A DNA stretch of 11,418 bases from an uncultured Bacteroidales bacterium (lineage in GTDB: Bacteria > Bacteroidota > Bacteroidia > Bacteroidales > UBA932), in assembly GCA_937898205.1 (NCBI GenBank), contig CALEJC010000049.1:1-11418 (forward strand), in the 5' to 3' direction. A program made the position numbers and the translations under genes. The notes beneath the pieces were generated by a model. The model was given only the letters and a program-made list of their open reading frames with translations. It was not told the origin of the DNA and did not search any database. Below, piece after piece: positions 1-7,700 of the stretch (position 1 is its first letter; each line of letters begins with the position of its first letter).

Positions 1-223
1 TAGCTGCAGTGTCAGGCATTTCACCACCGTGAAGAAGCTTGAACCAGATCTTTGCATGCTCTTTTTCATTGTTGGCTGTCGCCTCAAAAAGCTCACCGAT
101 CTGTACAAATCCATCCTTCTTTGCCTTAGAAGCATAGTAAGTATACTTATTACGTGCCTGGCTCTCTCCAGAAAAAGCTGCGAGAAGATTAGCCTCAGTT
201 TTTGTTCCTTTTAATGGTTTCAT
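1..223 (-). CDS. rbr: Rubrerythrin, N-terminal part (cut by window edge)
   Basis: The first 74 codons of a rubrerythrin; the rest lies beyond position 1. The translation begins MKPLKGTKTEANLLAAFSGE and contains the ferritin-like diiron ligands in their usual places: Glu20 (in GESQARN), and Glu53 and His56 in the ExxH motif EKEHAKIW. KKDGFVQIGELF is also typical of classical rubrerythrins. Known members are non-haem diiron peroxidases of the cytoplasm that reduce hydrogen peroxide with electrons from a C-terminal rubredoxin domain; that domain would be outside the window. There is no signal peptide. The ATG at 223-221 is the only sensible start and matches the family N-terminus exactly. The gene lies 33 bp downstream of the GH2 gene on the same strand but has its own -7 element, so it is probably not functionally part of the PUL. 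Identification is firm; only full length and intactness are unknown. Confidence 0.95.
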   Translation of the reverse strand, partial: MKPLKGTKTEANLLAAFSGESQARNKYTYYASKAKKDGFVQIGELFEATANNEKEHAKIWFKLLHGGEMPDTAA

Positions 224-247
224 AATCTTTAAAAAATTTATATCATG

Positions 248-277
248 CAAATATAATTATTTTCCGTTTAAAACATT
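248..277 (-). promoter_or_regulatory. Bacteroidota-type promoter for the rubrerythrin gene
   Basis: On the minus strand, TATATTTG (255 to 248) matches the Bacteroidota -7 consensus TAnnTTTG perfectly. About 18 bases upstream is a T-rich TGTT that could serve as the -33 element; it lies inside the 3' end of the GH2 coding region, and the GH2 stop codon (259-257) falls between the two elements. Transcription would begin near 241-243, giving a leader of about 20 nt. The -7 match is seen directly. The -33 element and the transcription start are inferred. Confidence 0.6.
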
Positions 278-2647
278 AAGTTTAATACTAACTCCCTGTA
301 GATAAGGAGAGTTAAAGTTGACCACCACTTCACCAGCACCTTCAGTCGCCTGAATGTAGGCAAGAAGTCTGCCACGATAGGCACGATGAACGTTGTCAGA
401 GTAGCTGGTCATATCAGTATTGTTGCTGCCCTCAAGTCCGAGAAGTTTGGCCGGGCCGCTCACTGAGCACACCACCTCATTGTCTGCAAGTTTGACTACA
501 TTGCCATTGTCATCAAGCACCTCAACTGTAAGATGTGCCACCTGACCTGCAGAAAGCGCCTCCTTATCGGCAGTCACTCTGAGAGAATAAGGGCGATAGC
601 ATGTACGGATCTCATACTCGGCCACTTCCGCGCCAGCCTCATCATAGGCCACAGCCTTGAGTGTGCCGGCCTCAAAAGGCACATCCCAAGAGATGATACC
701 ATCCTTCATATCATAAGGAGTCTTCTCACCCACCTGCTTTCCGTTGAGGAAGAGAGCGGCTGATGAAGCATTGGTATAACATACGACATGCACACTCTGA
801 CCTGGCTGATAGTTCCATGTATCCCATGCACCGTTGGTGTCTCTCTTGAATGTAGTGGTGCCGATATAACACATAGGAGTCTCGCTCCACAGTGATGCGC
901 GGAAGTAACCGCTTGGCTTAGGATAGCTGCCCAGATCAAGCAAACCACTATAGAAACCTCTTGACGGCCAAGCATTTGACTCGCCAAGATAATCAGTTCC
1001 TGTCCAGATAAACTGGCCGAAGATGTGCTCATTATCCCTAACGGCAGTCCAAGCGCCATAGTCAGAACGGTTCTCCGAGCCGTAGATCACTCGATCCGGA
1101 TAGGTCTTATGATCGCTGATATATCTTGACTCCGTATAGTTATAGCCGACGACATCTACAGCCTCCGGATATGCAGTCTGGTTGGACATGGCCACACCAG
1201 CGAGAGCTCCGGTCACAGGACGCGAGCGGTCTACATCTCTCACCACAGCAGCAAGCCTCTTGGCGATCTCACCGATGCGCATCGCACTAGGAGCATCAGG
1301 ATTATATCCTCCGTGTGCTTTCTGTGTAAAATCCGAATTACCACCATCAAGGATAGGGTGCGAATATGGATCATTTGGATAATCCACCTCATTGCCGATG
1401 CTCCAAAGGAAAATTGAAGGATGGTTGCGGTCTCTGCGCACCATGTCTCTCACATCGGTTTCTGCCCACTCCTCAAAGAAATCAAATGTTCCATCAAATG
1501 CAGGAGTACCGACATTCCAGCCCTCTACCCACTTGCGCTTTGCAAACTCCCACTCATCAAATGCCTCATCCATCACAAGCAGACCGATGCGGTCGCAGAT
1601 GTCATAGAACACAGGTGCCTGCGGATTGTGGCTGGTGCGGATGGCGTTGACGCCTATGGCTTTGAGATTTTGCAGACGTCTGAGCCACACATCCTCCGGC
1701 ACAGCTGCTCCAAGCACGCCGGCATCGTGATGCAGACATACGCCCTTGACCTTAATCCAATTTCCGTTGAGGGCAAAGCCCTTGTCAGCATCAAACTGCA
1801 GTGTGCGAAGGCCCACAGGGATGGTAGTAGCATCAACCACTTCCTTGCCTGCAACTATCTGCGCTTCAAGCGAATAAAGATAAGGATCAGAGAGGTCCCA
1901 GCGCTTAGGATTCTTCAACGAAAGGGAGAGTGTCTGCTCCTGCTTGGCCGCAGCACTGGTACGGGCAACTACAGCACCCTTGGCATCCCTGAGGATGAGA
2001 TTGACTTTATATTTCCCCGAGTCAAGTCCTTCAATTGCAGCATCTACAGAGATAACTGCCTTCTTATCATCAATAGAAGCGAGCTGGTAGCCCACGCCCC
2101 ACTGAGAGAAATGCACTTTGGCAGCTTCCACTACATATACATCACGGTAGATGCCAGAGCCGGTATACCATCTTGAGTCGGCAATACGACTATGGTCCAC
2201 TCTGACGGCCAAAACATTGTCTCCCTCGCGGTTGAGGTAAGGAGTCAAATCGTAGGCAAATGAAATATAGCCATTTGGCCTATGTCCCAGCTCATGACCA
2301 TTGAGATAGACGGTACTGCGGTTGTATACACCCTCAAAATAGATATACACTTGATCTGCTGAGAATTGTGCACCATCAAAAGTCTTGCGATACCATGCAA
2401 TGCCTGCAGGCAGGTAGCCGGTACAGCTGGCGAGATCAGGAGAGAGAGTCCCCTTTACCGACCAATCGTGAGGCAAGGACACATTCTGCCACTTGCCGTC
2501 ATCATAGTCAGATGCGATTGCGGCAGCGTCATCACCTAGCTTAAACTTCCAATCGCCATTAAAAATCGTGCTTTCTCCAAATGAAATCTGGGCATAAAGA
2601 TTCAGCCCCAAAACAAGGGTTAAAAGAGTCAAAATAATACGCTTCAT
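257..2647 (-). CDS. GH2 family glycoside hydrolase, probable exo-beta-galactosidase
   Basis: A 796-residue secreted glycosidase. A signal peptide (about 1-19, MKRIILTLLTLVLGLNLYA, then Gln20) has no lipobox cysteine, so a periplasmic location is likely. Domain order: GH2 jelly-roll sugar-binding domain (about 28-175), Ig-like GH2 domain (about 185-283), TIM barrel (about 285-590), then two beta-sandwich domains of the DUF4982 (about 605-675) and Glyco_hydro2_C5 (about 685-793) type. Family hallmarks are IRTSHNP (336-342), LWSIGNE (414-420) with Glu420 as the likely acid/base, and IYGSEN (521-526) with Glu525 as the likely nucleophile. Bacteroidota GH2 proteins with this C-terminal pair are mostly beta-galactosidases, but beta-glucuronidase or another exo-beta specificity cannot be excluded. 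In this locus it would remove terminal beta-galactose from imported oligosaccharides. The ATG at 2647 places the signal peptide correctly. It diverges from the GH51 gene; no terminator is evident after its stop, so some read-through into rubrerythrin is possible. Confidence 0.92.
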   Translation of the reverse strand: MKRIILTLLTLVLGLNLYAQISFGESTIFNGDWKFKLGDDAAAIASDYDDGKWQNVSLPHDWSVKGTLSPDLASCTGYLPAGIAWYRKTFDGAQFSADQVYIYFEGVYNRSTVYLNGHELGHRPNGYISFAYDLTPYLNREGDNVLAVRVDHSRIADSRWYTGSGIYRDVYVVEAAKVHFSQWGVGYQLASIDDKKAVISVDAAIEGLDSGKYKVNLILRDAKGAVVARTSAAAKQEQTLSLSLKNPKRWDLSDPYLYSLEAQIVAGKEVVDATTIPVGLRTLQFDADKGFALNGNWIKVKGVCLHHDAGVLGAAVPEDVWLRRLQNLKAIGVNAIRTSHNPQAPVFYDICDRIGLLVMDEAFDEWEFAKRKWVEGWNVGTPAFDGTFDFFEEWAETDVRDMVRRDRNHPSIFLWSIGNEVDYPNDPYSHPILDGGNSDFTQKAHGGYNPDAPSAMRIGEIAKRLAAVVRDVDRSRPVTGALAGVAMSNQTAYPEAVDVVGYNYTESRYISDHKTYPDRVIYGSENRSDYGAWTAVRDNEHIFGQFIWTGTDYLGESNAWPSRGFYSGLLDLGSYPKPSGYFRASLWSETPMCYIGTTTFKRDTNGAWDTWNYQPGQSVHVVCYTNASSAALFLNGKQVGEKTPYDMKDGIISWDVPFEAGTLKAVAYDEAGAEVAEYEIRTCYRPYSLRVTADKEALSAGQVAHLTVEVLDDNGNVVKLADNEVVCSVSGPAKLLGLEGSNNTDMTSYSDNVHRAYRGRLLAYIQATEGAGEVVVNFNSPYLQGVSIKLNVLNGK

Positions 2648-2716
2648 ATTTTTTATTTTTGGCAGACCCCAAGTTAGTCATTTTATTGCTATATTAGCAC
2701 ATCTATTGAAAATATT
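2648..2716. promoter_or_regulatory. Divergent promoter region between the GH2 and GH51 genes
   Basis: These 69 bp must hold, or overlap, the promoters of both divergent hydrolase genes. Plus strand: TATATTAG at 2690-2697 is one mismatch from the -7 consensus TAnnTTTG and would give a leader of roughly 14 nt for GH51. Minus strand: TAACTTGG (2676 to 2669) is also one mismatch away and would serve GH2. No convincing -33 TTTG stands at the right distance from either. Neither start codon has a Shine-Dalgarno sequence; the leaders are A/T-rich, as is usual in Bacteroidota. That promoters lie here follows from the gene layout; the exact elements are tentative. Confidence 0.45.
2687..2699. promoter_or_regulatory. 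Small inverted repeat, possible operator
   Basis: TGCTA-TAT-TAGCA is a perfect inverted repeat with 5-bp arms and a 3-bp centre. It overlaps the best candidate -7 element for the GH51 gene and lies in the shared 69-bp divergent region, so a regulator bound here could affect both hydrolase genes. The repeat is seen directly. A regulatory role is inference, and a repeat this short can arise by chance in A/T-rich DNA. Confidence 0.25.
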
Positions 2717-4690
2717 ATGAATAAAACTAGAACTATTTTAACCGCAATTCTTGCTCTTGGCATGAGTTTTAACGCTTTTGCCCAAGAGTCCAAGACTCTG
2801 GAGCTAAATATCGGCAAGCCGGGAGCTCCTATCCAGCCCACCATGTATGGAATCTTCTTTGAGGACATCAACTATGCAGCAGATGGTGGTTTATATGCAG
2901 AATTGATCAAAAACCGTTCATTTGAGTTTCCAAACGCATTCCAGGGATGGAAGCCTTTTGGAAATGTCGAGCTTCGCGAAGATGGTCCTTTTGAGAAGAA
3001 TCCTCATTATGTGAGACTTGGCAACGCCGGCCACGGACACAAGCACACCGGCATTGAAAACGAAGGATTTTTCGGCATCGGCATCAAAGAGGGCGAAGAA
3101 TATCGCTTCAGTGTATGGGCAAGAGCTCCATTTGGCGGCGAGGGAAGAATCCGCGTTGAGTTTGTGGACACAGATTCTATGGGAGAAAGACAATTCTACA
3201 CTCAGACTCGCGTCCGCATCGACTCCAAGGAGTGGAAGCAGTATGAAGTGCTCATCAAGGCTCCGGTCACAGATCCAAAAGCCATTTTGCGCATATTCCT
3301 TGAGACTCCTGCTGTCAATATAGATCTCGAGCACATCTCTCTCTTCCCTGTTGACACTTGGAACGGACACAAAAACGGCATGCGCAAAGACCTTGTGCAG
3401 GCATTGGCAGACCTCAAGCCGGGCATCTTCCGCTTCCCTGGCGGATGTATCGTGGAAGGCACTGACCTTGACACAAGATATAATTGGAAAAACAGCGTGG
3501 GCCCCGTAGAGAACCGCCCTCTCAATGAAAACCGCTGGCAGTATACTTTCCCTCATAGATTCTATCCTGACTACTATCAGAGCTACGGACTCGGTTTCTA
3601 TGAGTTCTTCCTCCTCAGCGAGGAGATCGGCAGCGAGCCTCTTCCTATCGTCAGCTGCGGTCTTGCATGTCAGTTCCAGAACACCGAAGAGAGCGCACAC
3701 GTTGCAGTAAACGACCTCCAGCCATATATTCAGGATGCACTTGACCTGATAGAGTTTGCCAACGGCAGCACCGATACACAATGGGGAGCTCTCCGTGCAG
3801 AGATGGGTCACCCAGAGCCATTTAACCTCAAATATATCGGTGTCGGCAACGAGCAATGGGGTCCGGAATACCCTGCACGACTTGAGCCGTTTATCAAGGC
3901 TATCCGTGCCAAATATCCTGAGATCCAGATCATTGGATCGTCAGGCCCTAACTCTGAAGGAGACCAGTTTGACTTCCTTTGGCCGGAGATGGCCAGACTG
4001 GAGGCTGACCTTGTAGACGAGCATTTCTATCGTCCATACGAGTGGTTCCTCAGCCAAGGCGCCCGCTACGACAACTACGACCGCAAAGGCCCTAAGGTAT
4101 TTGCCGGCGAATATGCCTGCCACGCCAAAGGCAGAAAGTACAACCACTTCTATGCAGCCCTCCTTGAGTCTGCCTTTATGACAGGTCTTGAGAGAAATGC
4201 CGACATCGTGCACATGGCGACATACGCGCCACTCTTTGCACACGTGGAAGGTTGGCAGTGGAGACCGGACCTCATCTGGTATGACAACCTCAACTCATTC
4301 CGCACAGCAAGCTGGCATGTGCAGCAACTGTATTCGCAGTACAAGGGAGAGAAAGTCATCAAAGCCACAGTTGACGGCACAGCTCTGACAGGCGCAGAAG
4401 GACAGGACGGTCTTTTTGCCAGTGCAGTTATCGAAGGCAACAAGATATATGTCAAGGTCGTGAATGTGAGCGACAAAGCACAGAGTCTTGCCCTCAACTT
4501 CAAGGGTCTCAAGAAGAAGCAGACAGTAAAAGCCGTAGAGAGAGTAAAGTTCCAGTCTGACAATCTCTATGAGGACAACAAGCTTGAGAGTCCTGAAAGC
4601 TTCGTTCCTGTCGTAGAAGCATTGAATGTTACTGATGCCATCAAGATTGAGCCTTATTGCTTCTCTATCTATTGCTTCGAAATCAACTAG
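2717..4690 (+). CDS. GH51 alpha-L-arabinofuranosidase with a CBM4/9-like domain
   Basis: A 657-residue secreted enzyme that would release non-reducing terminal alpha-L-arabinofuranose from arabinan, arabinoxylan or arabinogalactan fragments. A signal peptide (about 1-22, ending FNAFA before Gln23) lacks a lipobox, so a periplasmic location is likely. The N-terminus (YGIFFEDINYAADGGLYAEL, 44-63) and a CBM4/9-like beta-sandwich (about 70-210) precede the TIM barrel. GH51 marks are FRFPGGCIVEGTD (238-250), IGVGNEQWGPE (374-384) with Glu379 as acid/base, and FAGEYACH (462-469) with Glu465 as nucleophile. The C-terminal alpha-L-arabinofuranosidase beta-sandwich spans about 463-650. Both catalytic glutamates are present and the length is normal for Bacteroidota members of this layout. 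The ATG at 2717 fits the signal peptide. It is divergent from GH2 and convergent with the susCD operon, with a strong hairpin 18 bp after its stop. Family assignment is very secure; the natural substrate is inferred. Confidence 0.95.
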   Translation: MNKTRTILTAILALGMSFNAFAQESKTLELNIGKPGAPIQPTMYGIFFEDINYAADGGLYAELIKNRSFEFPNAFQGWKPFGNVELREDGPFEKNPHYVRLGNAGHGHKHTGIENEGFFGIGIKEGEEYRFSVWARAPFGGEGRIRVEFVDTDSMGERQFYTQTRVRIDSKEWKQYEVLIKAPVTDPKAILRIFLETPAVNIDLEHISLFPVDTWNGHKNGMRKDLVQALADLKPGIFRFPGGCIVEGTDLDTRYNWKNSVGPVENRPLNENRWQYTFPHRFYPDYYQSYGLGFYEFFLLSEEIGSEPLPIVSCGLACQFQNTEESAHVAVNDLQPYIQDALDLIEFANGSTDTQWGALRAEMGHPEPFNLKYIGVGNEQWGPEYPARLEPFIKAIRAKYPEIQIIGSSGPNSEGDQFDFLWPEMARLEADLVDEHFYRPYEWFLSQGARYDNYDRKGPKVFAGEYACHAKGRKYNHFYAALLESAFMTGLERNADIVHMATYAPLFAHVEGWQWRPDLIWYDNLNSFRTASWHVQQLYSQYKGEKVIKATVDGTALTGAEGQDGLFASAVIEGNKIYVKVVNVSDKAQSLALNFKGLKKKQTVKAVERVKFQSDNLYEDNKLESPESFVPVVEALNVTDAIKIEPYCFSIYCFEIN

Positions 4691-4708
4691 TCAGAGATTA
4701 ATGATATA

Positions 4709-4743
4709 AAAAAGGTGGTCCGTTTAGCACGGACCACCTTTTT
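4709..4743. terminator. Strong bidirectional intrinsic terminator
   Basis: A perfect 14-bp stem (AAAAAGGTGGTCCG, 4709-4722, with CGGACCACCTTTTT, 4730-4743) encloses the 7-nt loop TTTAGCA. The G/C-rich core is flanked by A5 on one side and T5 on the other, so it can end transcription on both strands. It lies between the stop of the plus-strand GH51 gene (4690) and the stop of the minus-strand lipoprotein gene (4758), exactly where two convergent transcripts need to be separated. Confidence 0.93.
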
Positions 4744-4757
4744 ATATGCTTTACCTA

Positions 4758-7700
4758 TTACTGAGCCGGAGTAAATCCTGCTGCGTAGGCATTACAGTTA
4801 GAGAGTGTGTAGATGTAGACCACAGCTGCTTCTGTGATGCCCTCGAGATGAGCGGCAGTCACTTCTGAAGTCTTGGCATCAGCTCCACTGGAAGTAGGAG
4901 ATACATCGTTGTAAAGTTCAGTAACCTTGACGCTGTCTCCAACCTTGGTAACAAGAGCCACAGCATACTTTCTTGTGGCATCGCTAGAGCTACCAGAAAT
5001 CACCTTATGAGTGATAGTACCAGGTTTTGTGATCTTAAATGACACAAATCTGTTGGCAGGGACGCCATCTTCACCAAGCTTGGAAGCACCCTTGAACTTA
5101 TAGCGCTTATCATCAAACTCAGCATTACCGCCGAAAGTAAACTTATCAATTGTCAAAGTCTCTCCATCAGCGATGCTTGCCTTAGGGTAGCCACCATCCT
5201 TTGTAAAGTCAGCGATAAGTGCTTCATTGATTGCAGTCGGATCATTGATCTCTGCACCACCTTCCTGAGCCTTCCACTCAAGAGCTCTGAGGTTAACACC
5301 ATTTGTCACTGAGTAGATATAAACTGTAGGAGGAGTTGTCAGACCTGCCAGGTGTGCTGCAGTGATTTCAGTTGTCATCAACTCTGTTGAGCCAGCCTTA
5401 TAATCAGGAGTTGGTGAACTAAAGTTGTCAAGCTCAACCACTGAGCCGTCCGGCTTGGCAAGAACAACCTTGACCATGCGCCATGTGCTCTCATCATCAG
5501 CCTTATAGCCGCCGGTAGAACCATGACGGATGTAGTGGCTGATAACGCCTGGCTTAGTCACCTTGAAGCTGATGTATCTGGTGGTCGGGATGCCATCATC
5601 GCCCACCTTTGACTTACCACCAAACTGCCATCTTGGCTTAGATGTGATGTTCTCACCGGCTACAAAGTTGACATTGTCAAGAGATACAGAATAGTCTCCC
5701 TTGAGTGAGCTTGTTCCATCCCATGAAGAGACAGCAGACTTATATGTATTGATGAGCTGAGCAAAATCAAGTACATACTCATCTGCGATTTCCGAACCGT
5801 CTCCAGGGATTGCACCTGCATCTACGATTGGCACATCGATCACGGTGAACTTAAATGAAGCTGGCTCAGACTCCGAGCGGATATAATCAGTCTCTGCAGG
5901 CACAGCAACCACGCTCACCTCAAATTCGCCACTTGGCTCCTCAACTGAGAAGTTCTTGGTCTCGATTGCATAGGCAGTCTCTGTCACATCGTATACCTTA
6001 TCTGCCACAGTCACGCGATAGCTTGCGGCATTGGCGACTGTAGACCATGTAACGTTGATGACGTCCTCAGCTCTCTCCTTAACTTCCTTCTTGTCCACAG
6101 AAAGTACAGGAGTATCAAGAACTGTCTTAACCACCTCAACATCGTCTGTCCATTGGAGGAATGAGATTACGATCGGATCAGTAGCATAGAGATAGATCAT
6201 GTGCTCGCCTTCGATTTCAGCAAATGTAATCTTCTGATACTCAAGACCGGCTGGCACTGATGCCACTGTCTTGCCATCCAGGCTGACACCTATTGCAGAA
6301 AGTGGAGAACCTGAAGCCGAAGCCACAGTTGAAACCACGATTGAACCCGGTTTGTCTACAAGGATACCGATAGCACCGTCAGTAGGCACGCCGTCTTGAC
6401 CAATTGTAGCCTTGGTTGTAAACTCAAAGCCTGCAGTTGTGAAGTTGATAGGAGCAGCATCGCTGGCAACATAGAATCTGATACCGTCACGTACCATGTG
6501 CTTGTCAGCCATGCCACGGAAGACCTTGGTATCAAAGAGATCCCAAGTCTTGATAGGAGCGGTCACGCCAAGAGTAAGGTCCTCAGGGATTTCCACATAG
6601 GCCTCAAACCATCTTGGATCGCCAACCTTCTTCTCAAGCACCTGAGCATTAGTCACATTGAGCTTGCCACGATAGCTGTCCACACATGGGTCCTCATCAA
6701 GGATTACACCACCACCTGTAGTGAGTGTCTCCTCTGTAACAAACTGATTGCCGTTGGCATCTGTTGAGAGGAAAGCATCGCCATAGTTGTAGAACCAGTT
6801 GTTGGACATAGTAGGGATCACTGTTGCCGCATAACGACCGGTAAAGCAAGCCTTAGGACCTACCATGTTGAGGATGAGATTGTCCTTCACGATGAAGTTG
6901 GCAGCATCAAGAGCACCTCTCACATTGAAGATACCCTGGTTGTTGCTGTTGTCGGCTGCACAGACATTGTTGAGGGTATTGTTCTGGAAAGTAAACTTGC
7001 CCACTGTACCCTTGGCATCGATGCGGAAGAATGTGCGCATACCCTCGCTGAAGGTGCTGTTCTTGACAAGGATTTCCTCAATTACGGAAGCATTTCTGAC
7101 ATCAAAGCAATCGCCACCATTACCGTCGCAATCTTCAAAGAGGAGACCGTCAAGCTCAATCTTCTTAGTATTGAGGACACCGCTGCTGACATAGATCAAG
7201 CCCTTACCAAAGCCGGTAATCTGAGAGTTTCTGATGGTGATTGATGAGATCTCGACATCCTTCTTGATATCAATTGTGTGACCAAGGCTGTAGCCCTTGC
7301 CATCGATAACGATATCTTCGAAGTGAAGGATCGGCTCCTCTACAGCTGCCTTAGTGCCGGCATTGACAGCAAATGAAGCTGAGATAGTAGGCTTGGTGCC
7401 ATCCTCCTGAGACTTACCATAGATAACTACAGGTGCGATAACCTCAACGGTTCCGATTTCAAGAGTCTCCTCTGTATCAACAAGGATAGGGTCTCTTGTT
7501 GCAAGTGCGCTGATCAGCTCCTGAGCAGTTTTTACAACCAGGGAACCACCTGTCTCCGGACGAGTCCATGTGATGACCTCACCGCGGTTGGCGCTCTTGA
7601 AATGCACAGCAAGTGTATACTGAGAAGAAGCCTTCAATCCTGTAACTTCAAGAGAAGAGACTGTTGCATCAGTAACATCAAAAGTACTATATGCAGCATC

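Noticed and set aside
29..214. A 61-codon plus-strand open frame at the left edge
   Set aside because: It is opposite the rubrerythrin gene, whose diiron ligands are unmistakable; the antisense translation has no family resemblance.
361..2000. Possible riboswitch, small RNA, CRISPR array, insertion sequence or attachment site anywhere in the window
   Set aside because: No direct-repeat array, transposase fragment, terminal inverted repeats or tRNA-like cloverleaf was seen on either strand. Almost all bases are coding, and the gaps are too short for a structured RNA other than the terminator.
1421..2176. A 251-codon open frame antisense to the GH2 gene
   Set aside because: It overlaps the GH2 domains and barrel on the other strand, has an unstructured composition with no recognisable motif, and no promoter-like element upstream.
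2918..3856. A 312-codon open frame antisense to the GH51 gene
   Set aside because: It lies wholly opposite a well-supported GH51 coding region, resembles no family I know, has no signal or domain motif, and is explained by codon bias of the real gene leaving the opposite frame open.
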